Part shown: positions 1 to 9,435 of the stretch, in pieces
How the letters are laid out: the number at the start of each line of letters is the position of its first letter
Numbering within the stretch: position 1 is the first letter of the stretch
DNA from: Psychromonas sp. psych-6C06
GTDB taxonomy: Bacteria; Pseudomonadota; Gammaproteobacteria; Enterobacterales; Psychromonadaceae
Direction: 5' to 3'
DNA: 64,000 bases
Assembly: GCF_002835465.1 (NCBI RefSeq)
Contig: NZ_PIZM01000001.1
Span: forward strand, 248,001 to 312,000
Notes under the pieces: model-generated
What the model was told of the DNA's origin: nothing
What the model saw: the letters and a program-made list of their open reading frames with translations, nothing else
Database searches by the model: none
Made by a program: the position numbers and the translations under genes

Positions 1-1614
1 CATCAATTCTTTAAAGATAACCAAGCACTGCTTAACGATATCGAAGAGCTTGAACATAAATCACGTCGTCGTGATATTTTGGTCGATGATGAAACCCTAT
101 TTACGTTTTACGATGAACAGATCCCACAAAACGTCTGTAGCGCCAAACAGTTTGATAGTTGGTGGAACCGTGAGAAGAAAAAGCAACCGAGCTTGCTTAA
201 CTATGAGCGTGATGATGTCATGGCGCACGATGCGACCCATGTGACCGAAAATGCTTATCCAGATTACTGGCAACAGGGCGATTTTAAACTCGCACTGAGT
301 TACGCCTTTGAGCCGGGCACCGCGCAGGATGGGGTGACCGTAAATGTACCACTCGCGCTGTTAAACCAAATTAAACCACAGGGGTTTGAATGGCAGATTC
401 CGGCATTACGCGAAGAGTTATTGATTGCACTGATTAAAACATTGCCTAAACCGATTCGTCGTAACTTTGTGCCAGCGCCTAACTATGCTCAGGCCGCAAT
501 GGCCAACCTTGAACCACTTAAGGTGCCTCTTTACGAAGCCTTTGAGAAACAACTTTTACGCATGACCGGTGTGCGCATTCCGGAAAAATCGTGGGATGTG
601 AGTGCATTACCGACACATCTGCGCATTAAGTTCTCGGTCATTGACGACAATAAAAAAGTGGTCGCCGTAGGCACTGATATCGTGCAACTTCAACACGACT
701 TAAAAGGGGCTGTGAAGCAAACGCTCTCTAAAGTTTCAAAACAGGGGATTGAAAAAACCGATATTCAAGAGTGGGACTTTGGCAAATTACCTAAATCCTT
801 TAAAAAGGATCACGGGGGGTATGAGGTCAAAGCCTACCCCGCATTGGTCGATAAAAACAAAAGCGTTGCCATTGAACTATTTGATAGCGAGGCTAAAGCG
901 CAACGTGTTAATCAGCGTGGCTTACGCCGTTTAGTGCTGTTAAACGTGCCGTCACCAATCAAATACCTGCAACAAAGTTTACCCAATAAAGCCAAATTAG
1001 GGCTCTACTTTAACCCCTTTGGACAAATAAAAGACTTAATTGATGATTGTATCGCCTGTGCAACAGATGCCATTTTAGAAGGGCAGATAACACCACAAGA
1101 TGCACAAGCCTTTGAGTTACAAAAAGAGAAAGTACGTGCCGAGCTTGCCGATCGTACCTTGCTGATCACTCAGCGTGTTGAAGAGGTCTTAACCCTTGCA
1201 CATGGCGTCAATAAAAAGCTTAAAGGTAAAATAGACTTAACCATGTTAGTTGCGCAGGGAGATATTAAATCGCAATTAGAGCGGTTAATCTTCCCCGGTT
1301 TTGCGTGCCAAGTAGGGGAGCAAAAACTGCCCGATTTAAAACGCTATTTGCAAGCGCTAGAAAAACGTTTACAAAAATTGCCCATTAATCCAAATCAAGA
1401 CCGACTCAATACCATCGAGCTGCAGGAGCTTGAGCAACGTTATTTAGCACTGTGTAAAACCATGCTCTCTAATGAAAAAGAGAATGAGCAGCTCGCTGAA
1501 GTGTATTGGATGATGGAAGAATTACGTGTTTCGTTATTTGCACAGCAACTCGGTACCGCTTATCCGATATCCGCGAAACGTGTTAAACAAAAATTAACCG
1601 AACTTAAGGGGTAA
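1..1614 (+). CDS. hrpA: ATP-dependent RNA helicase HrpA, C-terminal part
   Basis: The reading frame is open from base 1, so the gene starts outside the window; about 537 C-terminal residues are present of a protein that is usually near 1300 residues. HrpA is a DEAH-box RNA helicase acting on mRNA and stalled ribosomes. The helicase core lies upstream and is not visible. What remains matches the long HrpA tail (DUF3418 region), for example the stretch ending in PKPIRRNFVPAP and the final segment with LYFNPFGQIKDLIDDCI. A strong terminator hairpin follows 15 bases after the stop. The call rests on family recognition of the tail; I am confident of it. Confidence 0.9.
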   Translation, partial: HQFFKDNQALLNDIEELEHKSRRRDILVDDETLFTFYDEQIPQNVCSAKQFDSWWNREKKKQPSLLNYERDDVMAHDATHVTENAYPDYWQQGDFKLALSYAFEPGTAQDGVTVNVPLALLNQIKPQGFEWQIPALREELLIALIKTLPKPIRRNFVPAPNYAQAAMANLEPLKVPLYEAFEKQLLRMTGVRIPEKSWDVSALPTHLRIKFSVIDDNKKVVAVGTDIVQLQHDLKGAVKQTLSKVSKQGIEKTDIQEWDFGKLPKSFKKDHGGYEVKAYPALVDKNKSVAIELFDSEAKAQRVNQRGLRRLVLLNVPSPIKYLQQSLPNKAKLGLYFNPFGQIKDLIDDCIACATDAILEGQITPQDAQAFELQKEKVRAELADRTLLITQRVEEVLTLAHGVNKKLKGKIDLTMLVAQGDIKSQLERLIFPGFACQVGEQKLPDLKRYLQALEKRLQKLPINPNQDRLNTIELQELEQRYLALCKTMLSNEKENEQLAEVYWMMEELRVSLFAQQLGTAYPISAKRVKQKLTELKG

Positions 1615-1628
1615 ACAATTTACAAAAT

Positions 1629-1657
1629 AAAACGCGATAGCTCAGTTATCGCGTTTT
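1629..1657 (+). terminator. Rho-independent terminator of hrpA
   Basis: A perfect 11-base-pair stem (AAAACGCGATA / TATCGCGTTTT) with a 7-base loop lies just after the hrpA stop codon. The right arm ends in TTTT and is followed by CCCTTC and then TTTATTTTTG. Confidence 0.85.
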
Positions 1658-1704
1658 CCCTTCTTTATTTTTGAGTTTTAAACTGCTTTGAATGTTTAAT
1701 ATGT

Positions 1705-1932
1705 AAAAATCAATGGGGTCAGAGTCATCGATAATTGGCTTTGCTGCCTGTGGTTAATTCAACTTACGGTTTAAAGTGCTTATCGCCTAAAACTCATGTC
1801 TTATTCTGTGCATTACGAATATCGACAAGAGTCTCGTTGCTGATACTGTGCCCAAATAACTCACAATAGGCTTTTGCTTCTCAACGTCAGACTTACTATC
1901 AGATATCAATGGATCTGACCCCATTGATTTTT
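1705..1932 (-). mobile_element. RAYT relic with perfect 19-bp inverted ends
   Basis: This 228-base block is bounded by a perfect 19-base inverted repeat, AAAAATCAATGGGGTCAGA at 1705-1723 and its complement at 1914-1932. Read on the minus strand, the interior (about 1800-1865) encodes SISNETLVDIRNAQNK followed by T, a stop, then VLGDKHF. This is the typical C-terminal signature of REP-associated IS200-like transposases, with a TGA where Trp (TGG) is expected. It is therefore a dead, internally deleted element that kept its ends. 36 bases of its left end recur identically at 3789-3824. The rest of the gene-free stretch 1615-2178 holds only the hrpA terminator and AT-rich DNA upstream of the next gene. 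Confidence 0.7.
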
Positions 1933-2178
1933 ATGCGCTCAATCCACGATAAAGCCACTGTTTTTATTGTCTTAATTTTCTTCAATTAAAGTGTAAAGAT
2001 TGTCCTAACAGATATTAATGTCAGCATAGATTTGCTATATTCTTGCGATTAAAATTTGCTGTTTTTTTTATGCGTTTTTTTGTGATGCTGAGTCACGGTT
2101 CGATGATGAAGCCTTAGCGGATTAAGCATTAAAAAAACACAACGGTTTACGCACTTATTATTGTTGACAGGATGTTAT

Positions 2179-3693
2179 ATGACAGGCTCACCTTTATCTT
2201 TTCATGGTTTAATTCGCACGCCGATAACGGCTGCTATTTTTAGTTTATTTGCACTCTCAGGTTGTGGTGGTGGCGGTTCAGATACTGCCACAACGGCACC
2301 AGAAGTGAAAAAAGATACCACTGCGCCAGTTATCACTATAACGGGCGCGAATCCATTAAAGCATGCCTATGGTAGCGATTATGTTGAGCTAGGTGCGACC
2401 GCTTTAGATGCTGTTGATGGCGTTGTTGAGGTGAGTGTGGAAGGTGGCGTGAATATCGACATGATGAACGATTACATCATTACTTACACGGCGACTGATA
2501 AAGCAGGCAATAAAGCGACTGAAAAACGTACCGTATCGGTTGAAGATTTAACGGCACCGGTGATTACGTTAAATGGTGATAATGAAGTCGGGTTGGTGCA
2601 ATTTGATACTTACCAAGAGCTCGGCGCAATAGCACAGGATGATGTGGATGGGGCATTAACCGTTGAGGCGCCTTCAGGTGAGATAGATTCAACTAAATTG
2701 GGTAGTTACCCACTAACTTATAGCATCGCAGACAATGCAGGTAATACTGCAACAACCGTAAGAACAGTTGTGGTACGTGAACAAAAACCCTTTATTACCA
2801 CGTGGGATACTACCAAGTTTGGAGTTAGTGGCAATGACCAAATTAAAATTACCACCAATTCTATTGAGAATGGAGGAGAGTTTGAATACAACTATACAGT
2901 TGATTGGGGAGATGGCACTACCAGTGAAAATTTAACCGGGGATTATACGCATACTTATGATAATGCTGTTCCTGGTTATCAAACTGGCTCGGGCGTTTAT
3001 ACTGTTCAAATTAGTGGCATTTTTCCACAAATATATTCTTATGCTCTTAGCGGTATGGATATGGAAAAAATAGTATCTATTGAGCAGTGGGGGGATATAA
3101 AATGGTTATCATTTAATGGTGCTTTTGCAGATGCAATTAACATGGTTAGCAACGCCCAAGATACTCCGGATTTACGTTTCGTGACTGATATGTATGAGGC
3201 TTTTGCAGGTGCGGAGCTATTCAATGGTAATGTTCAAAACTGGGATGTGAGCAAAGTAACCGATATGGCTGGTATGTTTATTAATAATAAAAACTTTAAT
3301 CAAAATATTGGTAATTGGAATGTGAGTGCTGTTACGAATATGGATGGAATGTTTTTTGGTGCCTCTATTTTTAATCAAAACATTGGTAACTGGGATGTCA
3401 GTCAAGTTGAAGAGACGTACAGTATGTTTGAAGGGGCTTTAGCATTTGACCAAAACTTGAGCAGTTGGGATGTTAGCTCTGCAACAAGAATGGAAAAAAT
3501 GTTTTCTAATTCAGGTCTATCTCAAACCAATTATGACGCGATACTAACTAGTTGGAGTCAATTAACGTTAAAACAAGGCGTTGAATTTGGTGCCGGCACA
3601 ATTCACTATTCATCGAGCTCGCAAGATGCTCGTAATGTTCTAACTAGTGCACCCAACTTTTGGCTTATTACAGATGGCGGTGTTGCTCCTTAG
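2179..3693 (+). CDS. BspA-type (DUF285) surface lipoprotein with Ig-like domains
   Basis: A lipoprotein signal ends in LSGC with Cys29, followed by a Gly-rich linker, so the protein is probably exported and lipid-anchored. Two tandem Ig-like DUF5011-type repeats follow (about residues 45-125 and 126-200, each with a TDKAGN/ADNAGN motif), then a PKD-like stretch containing VDWGDGTTS. The C-terminal half has at least four DUF285 units of about 35 residues, with the core NWDVSxVTxMxxMF and FNQNIGNW. DUF285 proteins are surface or secreted proteins; a role in adhesion is only a guess. The ATG at 2179 is preferred to the TTG at 2161 because the lipobox is placed normally and an AGGAT lies upstream. 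The gene stands alone between two RAYT relics, which fits mobile accessory DNA. Confidence 0.8.
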   Translation: MTGSPLSFHGLIRTPITAAIFSLFALSGCGGGGSDTATTAPEVKKDTTAPVITITGANPLKHAYGSDYVELGATALDAVDGVVEVSVEGGVNIDMMNDYIITYTATDKAGNKATEKRTVSVEDLTAPVITLNGDNEVGLVQFDTYQELGAIAQDDVDGALTVEAPSGEIDSTKLGSYPLTYSIADNAGNTATTVRTVVVREQKPFITTWDTTKFGVSGNDQIKITTNSIENGGEFEYNYTVDWGDGTTSENLTGDYTHTYDNAVPGYQTGSGVYTVQISGIFPQIYSYALSGMDMEKIVSIEQWGDIKWLSFNGAFADAINMVSNAQDTPDLRFVTDMYEAFAGAELFNGNVQNWDVSKVTDMAGMFINNKNFNQNIGNWNVSAVTNMDGMFFGASIFNQNIGNWDVSQVEETYSMFEGALAFDQNLSSWDVSSATRMEKMFSNSGLSQTNYDAILTSWSQLTLKQGVEFGAGTIHYSSSSQDARNVLTSAPNFWLITDGGVAP

Positions 3694-3704
3694 CCATTTA
3701 TTGT

Positions 3705-3724
3705 TAGCCGTAAACTGACGGCTA
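3705..3724 (+). terminator. Hairpin after the DUF285 lipoprotein
   Basis: A 7-base-pair stem (TAGCCGT / ACGGCTA) with a 6-base loop starts 11 bases after the stop and is followed by a T-rich stretch. Confidence 0.55.
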
Positions 3725-3745
3725 CTTGTATTTATTATTTTTAAC

Positions 3746-3766
3746 CACCTTGCATGGAGCAAGGTG
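3746..3766 (+). terminator. Second terminator hairpin after the lipoprotein
   Basis: A perfect 8-base-pair stem (CACCTTGC / GCAAGGTG) with a 5-base loop is followed by ATTGTTGTTTTT. Together with the hairpin at 3705-3724 it makes a tandem terminator. Confidence 0.6.
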
Positions 3767-3788
3767 ATTGTTGTTTTTATAACATTTT

Positions 3789-3934
3789 AAATCAATGGGG
3801 TCAGAGTCATCGATAATTGGCTTTACTCTTTTGATATTGTGCATATTTTCTAAATTGGGAAAGTAATAGCAACCAGTAATGCAATGGTGGTTAGTCCATA
3901 TGTTAAAAAGAGTAAGTATTAAGCCGTTGCTCAT
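3789..3934 (-). mobile_element. Second RAYT relic (3' end only)
   Basis: Bases 3789-3824 are identical over 36 positions to 1707-1742 in the first relic. The minus strand keeps a short open stretch ending in KPIIDDSDPIDL, which reads through the conserved element end. The remaining transposase is gone. The gap 3694-4151 otherwise holds terminators for the two flanking genes and, at 4040-4097, an imperfect inverted repeat (TTCGCTCAATAGG / CCTATGAGCGAA) of unknown role. Confidence 0.5.
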
Positions 3935-3938
3935 TAAA

Positions 3939-3967
3939 AAACTGCATTGAATGATTCAATGCAGTTT
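3939..3967 (-). terminator. Terminator of the HD-GYP gene (minus strand)
   Basis: A 13-base-pair perfect stem (AAACTGCATTGAA / TTCAATGCAGTTT) with a 3-base loop. Read on the minus strand it ends in a run of T, so it fits a terminator for the gene at 4152-5543. Confidence 0.6.
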
Positions 3968-4151
3968 GAGTTTCATAAAATATTAAATTTAATAAGGATG
4001 TTAAAATAAAAAAACCGTGTCTTTTCGACCTTCTTTGTGTTCGCTCAATAGGTCTTACCTGTGCTGCAATTTATACAAGTAGTCGCCTATGAGCGAAAGC
4101 TGCCATTAATGCTTCCTCTTCACACTCCTTATACTTCGCTTTGTTAATACT

Positions 4152-5543
4152 TTAGACTGCGCTCTTAAAGGCGGTTAGCTCTTCGGGTAATTTCTTTAAG
4201 GCGCGTTTTAGGGCTGCAAAGCAATCAGCATCAATCGCGGTATTTAGCGATTCAGACATTATCTCTAATGTTTTAGGAACGGGAATTGCCCCACGGTAAG
4301 GGCGTTCTGCTGTGATCGCATCAAAAATATCTGCGGTGGTAATAATGCGCGTATGCAATAGGATAGCGTCTGCTTTTAAGCGGTTTGGATAACCTGTACC
4401 ATCCAATTTTTCATGATGGCTTCCTGCCATATCGGACATGTTTTTAAAGGGGGTTATTTGCGATAGAATATCTTTTGTAAATTGTGCGTGTTTTTGAACT
4501 GCTAACCATTCATCGTCATCTAACTTGCCGGGTTTATCAAGAATGGTATTGCTCACTCCTAATTTACCCACGTCATGTAATAAGGCCGCCCGTTTAAGCC
4601 ATTTTCTTTCTTCTTCAATGATCCCCATTTCGCAGGCAATCAATTCGGTAAATAGCGCCACTCTTTCACTGTGACCTGAAGTAAAGGGGCTTTTACTATC
4701 AATGATTTTCCCAAAAGCTGAGACAATACAATCGAGGTAATCATCATCAATTTCAATACGTGCCTTTGCCGGTGCGAGTGCCATCACTTTTTGAATAATA
4801 TTTTTTGCGCTTAAGGTATAGCAAAACTGTTCGTCCTTTACTATTTCATTCATGGCAGAGACCAGTGCGGGGTCAAACCAAGTGCCACTTCTTAGATTAG
4901 CTTCTTCAAGTGCGGTGGTTAAGTCATTTTCAAACTGAAATACATCGATTACCTGTGATAGCAGGGCGATACGAGAATTTAATGGAATGTTTTTTGCGCT
5001 AAGGTTATCGGGGCGACCTGAGCCATCCCAATGTTCATCTAAGGCGTGCACGCCTAAGGCAACGTTTTCATTAAACCTTAACTCTCGTGCGATATCGGCG
5101 CCTCTTGAGCAGCGTGTTTCAATCAATTCCTGTGCATAATTATCACCATTTTTTAAAATATCAATGGTGGTAGAAATACGGGTTAACCAGTTTTTATTTT
5201 TGCCGGTGTTGTTAATGACAAAGTTGATCACACTAGAGAGGCTAGTACCAACGGTTTTGAAGTTACGTTTAAATTCTTGATCGTCTGTTAGGTAGAGTTC
5301 ACAAATACGTGCTGCATTACTACTACAACCGGTGTCTTTTAATAGCAGGGTAAAATAGAGATCGTGCAACTCACTTTCAGACAACCCTATTTTTTCACCG
5401 ATATGCATGCCAATCCAGCAACAGCGAATACAATGCTCGGGGGGCTGTCCTTCGGTCATATCGAGTGCAGTGGTCAACGATAACATCAGTTCAGACAATT
5501 GAATGAAATTAGACTCGGGTAATATAGGGGCGGCTTCGTTCAT
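4152..5543 (-). CDS. HD-GYP domain protein, probable c-di-GMP phosphodiesterase
   Basis: HD-GYP proteins hydrolyse cyclic di-GMP. The C-terminal domain is intact: HSERVALF, then LLHDVGKLG (HD at about residues 323-324) and HHEKLDGTGYP (about 374-384). The N-terminal half looks like a second, degenerate HD-GYP module: it has LLLKDTG where LLHDxG is expected and EHWDGSGRP in place of HHExxDGxGYP. No receiver or membrane segment is seen, so it is likely cytoplasmic. The ATG at 5543 is preferred to the GTG at 5564, though neither has a strong ribosome site. The gene is monocistronic, with its own terminator, and is divergent from nothing nearby. Confidence 0.85.
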   Translation of the reverse strand: MNEAAPILPESNFIQLSELMLSLTTALDMTEGQPPEHCIRCCWIGMHIGEKIGLSESELHDLYFTLLLKDTGCSSNAARICELYLTDDQEFKRNFKTVGTSLSSVINFVINNTGKNKNWLTRISTTIDILKNGDNYAQELIETRCSRGADIARELRFNENVALGVHALDEHWDGSGRPDNLSAKNIPLNSRIALLSQVIDVFQFENDLTTALEEANLRSGTWFDPALVSAMNEIVKDEQFCYTLSAKNIIQKVMALAPAKARIEIDDDYLDCIVSAFGKIIDSKSPFTSGHSERVALFTELIACEMGIIEEERKWLKRAALLHDVGKLGVSNTILDKPGKLDDDEWLAVQKHAQFTKDILSQITPFKNMSDMAGSHHEKLDGTGYPNRLKADAILLHTRIITTADIFDAITAERPYRGAIPVPKTLEIMSESLNTAIDADCFAALKRALKKLPEELTAFKSAV

Positions 5544-5733
5544 GTGATTTTCCAGTTTACGCACAATTAATCATTCAAAGGCAAACCTTAAATGTAGCTT
5601 AATAATCGATAAGCTAAGTAATTTCTTTAAATTATGCGTTGATGAACGTAGTAAAGAGGGGCTAAGAACAATCGCCCTTAGCGAATCATTTTAGGCTCAT
5701 CGTGCCTTGTACCATGAGCTGTGTGTATGTTAT

Positions 5734-6000
5734 TCACTCAATATCCTGCTTGATCACCGGCTGAAAGATATCGCCATATAAGCTGTGCAACACCATATTC
5801 TCTGGCGTGGTTTTCTTTTTTTTAATGCTTTGCCAAGGCACAATATACAGAGTTTGTGGAAGCTCTTTATTGCCTTTAATGTAAGTCGTGGTCAGCTCTA
5901 GCTTGTCTTCTGTTTGGGTATTTTCCTGTGTCTCTTCACTGGCTTGCACATTGGCGCTCAAGCCAAGCATTAACAATAGTAAGTATGTTGCTACTCTCAT
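5734..6000 (-). CDS. Small exported protein of the TPR operon
   Basis: An 88-residue protein with a clear signal peptide (MRVATYLLLLMLGLSANVQA). The mature part is about 68 residues, charged, with PWQSIKKKK near the middle; no known domain is recognised. It starts one base after the stop of the TPR lipoprotein gene upstream (TAAGATG), so it is translated with it and is the last gene of the four-gene TPR operon. A periplasmic accessory role to the TPR proteins is inferred only from context. Confidence 0.65.
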   Translation of the reverse strand: MRVATYLLLLMLGLSANVQASEETQENTQTEDKLELTTTYIKGNKELPQTLYIVPWQSIKKKKTTPENMVLHSLYGDIFQPVIKQDIE

Positions 6001-6001
6001 C

Positions 6002-6598
6002 TTATTGATTCCCTAATGTCGCGCGTAACCCTGCCAACCATTGTGTCGTTGTTTCATCTTTGCTGTCGATATTGTCCAAATAAAGTTGATAGTGAGTGAC
6101 GGCGTTTGCAATGTCTTGTAAATAAATATCGTAAAGTAGCGCAAGGTTATAGTGCGCTAATGCGTATTTAGGTTGGTAATTTAGTGCTTCTTGGTAGTAG
6201 GATTTAGCTTTTAATATTTCTCCTCTTCGCTGTGCTAAATTACCTGCAAGGTTAAGCGATTGCACCATTTTTGGATTTTTTTGAAGTGCTGTTGCTACTT
6301 GTTTTTGGGCATCATCATATCGTTCTTGTTTGACGCTAATTACTGCTAAATTAGCCCAAGAGCCGGCGATATCTGGCTGTAATTCACTCATTTTGGTAAA
6401 CAGTTGCTGCGCTTTTTCAAGCTCGCCGTTATTGAGTGCGATGAGTGCTTTGGTGTATACCGCTAACTCAATTTTAGTTGATTCAGCACTCTCTTTTTCG
6501 TTGGTTGTTGGCTCGGTTTGCTCAACGGGAGGCGTGCTATTACAGGCGCAAAGTAGCGCGATTAATAACGCTTGAATGGTTAATTTAGTGTAAAACAT
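6002..6598 (-). CDS. TPR lipoprotein
   Basis: A 198-residue protein with a lipoprotein signal (lipobox LCAC, Cys19) and about three tetratricopeptide repeats: the segments AGSWANLAVISVKQ, VQSLNLAGNLAQRRG and ALAHYNLALLYD are typical TPR helices. TPR lipoproteins of this size act as scaffolds or pilotins on the inner face of the outer membrane. The gene overlaps the preceding TPR gene by 14 bases. It recalls GltE of the Myxococcus Agl-Glt machine in type (small TPR lipoprotein), but homology is not shown. Confidence 0.75.
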   Translation of the reverse strand: MFYTKLTIQALLIALLCACNSTPPVEQTEPTTNEKESAESTKIELAVYTKALIALNNGELEKAQQLFTKMSELQPDIAGSWANLAVISVKQERYDDAQKQVATALQKNPKMVQSLNLAGNLAQRRGEILKAKSYYQEALNYQPKYALAHYNLALLYDIYLQDIANAVTHYQLYLDNIDSKDETTTQWLAGLRATLGNQ

Positions 6599-9404
6599 TG
6601 ATCACCTCTTCTACTTTAGGCTGGCGATTGTAGCGAAGTGGAAATAGTTTTTGCAGTGCGGTGAGACTGTGCCTTATCCACTTATCGTTTAGCCCATCAG
6701 CGCTGTATAGCAGGTTAATTTCATGGAACTCAATTGCTTTTTCTTCAAAGGGGAAGGCTTGATCTTCGAGTAAGAACATATATTCCTCTTTTTCATCTTC
6801 ATCAAGATGTTTAGGGACTTCTGATTTTAGTAGTGCTTGGCTGAAATCGTTGTAAATTTTTGCGATAGCAAAGGTGGCTTCAGTCACGGTTTCTTCAAGA
6901 CCATATGAAGAAGCTTTAGCATAAAAATTGACGCTCGCACGCATGGTTTTCTTTTTGCGTGTGAGGTGTTTTCTCAGTGGCTGAATTAAACGAATGCTAC
7001 TAAAAATCTGGTTTTGTTGACGCGCTAAAGCGATAGCTGCGTTCGACGCGATATAATTGGTTCGCGCTGTTTTTAGGTTGCTCGGTGTTTTTTTATCTGC
7101 GTTTAATATCTGCTGTTGCCAATATAAGCTTTTTTTCTGATTCTTTTTGTCAAGCGTGAGTAGCGTTAACTGATACAACGATTCTTGATATACATTAAAG
7201 GGTTTGCTGTAATTTTTAACGTATTTTTCGTATGAGCGAATCGCGGCGGTTGTTTCGTTATTCTCTTGATACAGTTGGGCCGCTTTTAGTAACGAGGCCA
7301 TTTTATATTCAATGCTGTCTTCGTTGCTTGACAATTTTTCAAGCTCTTTCGCTGCTGCTACATTCTGTTTTGAATTCAGGTAAGCCACAGAAAGTTTTTT
7401 AGTCACATCGGTGGTGAATTTATGTTTCGGGTAGCGCTTTCTAAACTGCTTAATATAGTCGATGGCAGGTAGCCACTTTTCATGCTCAATCGACAGGGCG
7501 ATGGCATCATATAAACCTGAAGAGGCAGCCTCGGTGTTTGGTGCGACATCAATAATACGCGCATAATGACCTATCGCCTCGTCTATCTGGTTGGCATCTT
7601 TTGCCTGCTCTGCTTGGTAAAAGATGGACAACGAAAGTCCTTCGAGCGCAGCATTACGTTGTTTGCTGTTGAGTGATTTGGTGTTTGCTAAATCTAGATA
7701 GGTCGATTCTGCGACAACAAACTGTTTATCGTGAAAATAGGCGTTTGCTTTGGTGCTGTTAATGCCATTAATGAGTGTCGATTTTTTCCCACTTACCACC
7801 AGTTCACTTAGCGCAATTGCCTGTTTATAGGCTTGGTTAGCATAGGCTGTGTCACTGACAAAAGCGATCACTGTTAAGGTGTTTTTATCGGTCGGGTATT
7901 GCTGCGCATAAAGCATAGCGTAGTCAATTAGTTTACTCAGCCACGCTTTTTTATCGCTTGGGTTGGTGCTGCTTTTATGTAATTCAGAGGCCAATAAAAT
8001 AGTTTGGTAGGCGGCTTCTTTATTGATGATGGTTTGCTCATCATAAGCGGCTAATTGATAGTATTTGACCGCATTGCTGTCATCACCTTGCTGCCCGTAA
8101 AGCGAAGCAAGGAGAAAATAGATGTTATCTTGACGCGCATAGCTCTTGAAATAGCGTAGGTAGTTATTGTACCAACGCTGAGCATATAAAAAGTCTTCTT
8201 GCTTTTTACTCTGCTGATATTGCTTATGGTAAGTCGCTGTTTCAGTCAGTATTTGAGATTTTAGTGCTAGGGTTGATTGCTCATATATTTTTTTGTTGAT
8301 CGGACTCTGGCTTTTCCAGTAGGCGCTATCAGGGTGATAAGTTTGATAAAAATGGTTAAACGCTTCGCTTCGTTTGTCGATAAAACCCGCTTCTTTCCAT
8401 ATTTCGATCATTTTTAATGCCGCCAGTGGGGCATGTTTTGAGTTCGGGTTATATTTGATAAAGCTGCTAAGACTGGCTGCTGCATCATTGTATTGTTGTT
8501 GCTTGAAAAACACCGCACTTAAACTGCGGTAGATGTAATAATCATCGTCCGCGTATTCTGAACCTTCTAGGTATATATTAAGCTGCTCTGCGCCCCCTAA
8601 ATATGAAAAAGACAGTGCCAATGCACGAAAGTATTCATTAAATAAGTTTTGTTGGCCGTTATTTAACTGCTCATATTCGGCAAAGCTATTTAAGTTAATA
8701 ACACGTACAAAATCATCGGCCGCTTCTAAGTAGAACTGTTGCTTAAAGCGAGACCAACCACGTTTGTAGAGCGCTTTCTCATAAAACACATTGTTCTTTT
8801 TAGACACGATAATTTCGGTATATTTATCTTCTGATAACCGGTAATTGCGTTTCGTAAACTCATACTCTGCTAATCGAAATTGTGCTTCTAAATAGAATTT
8901 CGATTTAGGGTATTTGTTAGCAAGTTGTTGAAGTGCTTTATGGGTCTTTTCATACTCCCCTTTTTGGTCGTAAGCTTTGGCAAGTTGATATAAAGAAACA
9001 TCATTATGGCGTGCATCAGGATAGTCCTGTAGTGATGTTTCAAGTAGTTCGATTACACGATTTAACTTCTGCTCTGCTAGCTGCGAGGCAACTTTCTCGT
9101 CTTCACTTTCTGTCAGTAGCTTCTCGGACAGTTTAAACTCGATATTTGCTAAACGGTTTAACGCTTCTGAGCGTGATAAGTCCTCTGTTGATGAGTGCTC
9201 AATATAGTTGATATAAGCATCACGAATATCGCTTTCAGATTTACTGAGGTCGACTTTTTTCTTCACTAATGGTTGCAACAGTGAGGTATCGTCCATGCTT
9301 TCGAGTGTCTGCCGTTCGGCAATATCCGCTTCATCGCCACAGGCACTAAGCAGTAAGCAAAAAAGCAGTGAGCTTGTTAGTTGTCGCATTTTAATGTGCA
9401 TCAT
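6585..9404 (-). CDS. Large TPR lipoprotein
   Basis: A 939-residue protein with a lipobox (LSAC, Cys22) followed by an almost continuous array of TPR-like helices, for example ASLYQLAKAYDQKGEYE-type segments such as LYQLAKAYDQKGEY (residues about 150-165) and LLASLYGQQGDDSNAVKYY near the middle. Families of this size occur beside ExbB/ExbD/AgmX clusters in gammaproteobacteria and serve as periplasmic scaffolds. It is the second gene of the operon 10848 to 5734. The start at 9404 is the first of three close ATGs (9404, 9401, 9389), none with a clear ribosome site. The function is inferred from domain type and context. Confidence 0.75.
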   Translation of the reverse strand: MMHIKMRQLTSSLLFCLLLSACGDEADIAERQTLESMDDTSLLQPLVKKKVDLSKSESDIRDAYINYIEHSSTEDLSRSEALNRLANIEFKLSEKLLTESEDEKVASQLAEQKLNRVIELLETSLQDYPDARHNDVSLYQLAKAYDQKGEYEKTHKALQQLANKYPKSKFYLEAQFRLAEYEFTKRNYRLSEDKYTEIIVSKKNNVFYEKALYKRGWSRFKQQFYLEAADDFVRVINLNSFAEYEQLNNGQQNLFNEYFRALALSFSYLGGAEQLNIYLEGSEYADDDYYIYRSLSAVFFKQQQYNDAAASLSSFIKYNPNSKHAPLAALKMIEIWKEAGFIDKRSEAFNHFYQTYHPDSAYWKSQSPINKKIYEQSTLALKSQILTETATYHKQYQQSKKQEDFLYAQRWYNNYLRYFKSYARQDNIYFLLASLYGQQGDDSNAVKYYQLAAYDEQTIINKEAAYQTILLASELHKSSTNPSDKKAWLSKLIDYAMLYAQQYPTDKNTLTVIAFVSDTAYANQAYKQAIALSELVVSGKKSTLINGINSTKANAYFHDKQFVVAESTYLDLANTKSLNSKQRNAALEGLSLSIFYQAEQAKDANQIDEAIGHYARIIDVAPNTEAASSGLYDAIALSIEHEKWLPAIDYIKQFRKRYPKHKFTTDVTKKLSVAYLNSKQNVAAAKELEKLSSNEDSIEYKMASLLKAAQLYQENNETTAAIRSYEKYVKNYSKPFNVYQESLYQLTLLTLDKKNQKKSLYWQQQILNADKKTPSNLKTARTNYIASNAAIALARQQNQIFSSIRLIQPLRKHLTRKKKTMRASVNFYAKASSYGLEETVTEATFAIAKIYNDFSQALLKSEVPKHLDEDEKEEYMFLLEDQAFPFEEKAIEFHEINLLYSADGLNDKWIRHSLTALQKLFPLRYNRQPKVEEVINVLH

Positions 9405-9435
9405 TTATAAACCATTTCATCATGTCACCAACTTA

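Noticed and set aside
3722-3934. 70-residue ORF on the minus strand
   Set aside because: It reads through the RAYT end repeat and shows no ribosome site; taken as relic, not a gene.
4040-4097. Imperfect inverted repeat, possibly an integron attC
   Set aside because: The ends do not fit attC core sites, and no integrase is near.
5690-5733. Hairpin AGCTCAT / ATGAGCC as terminator of the TPR operon
   Set aside because: Long loop and no T run; too weak to list.
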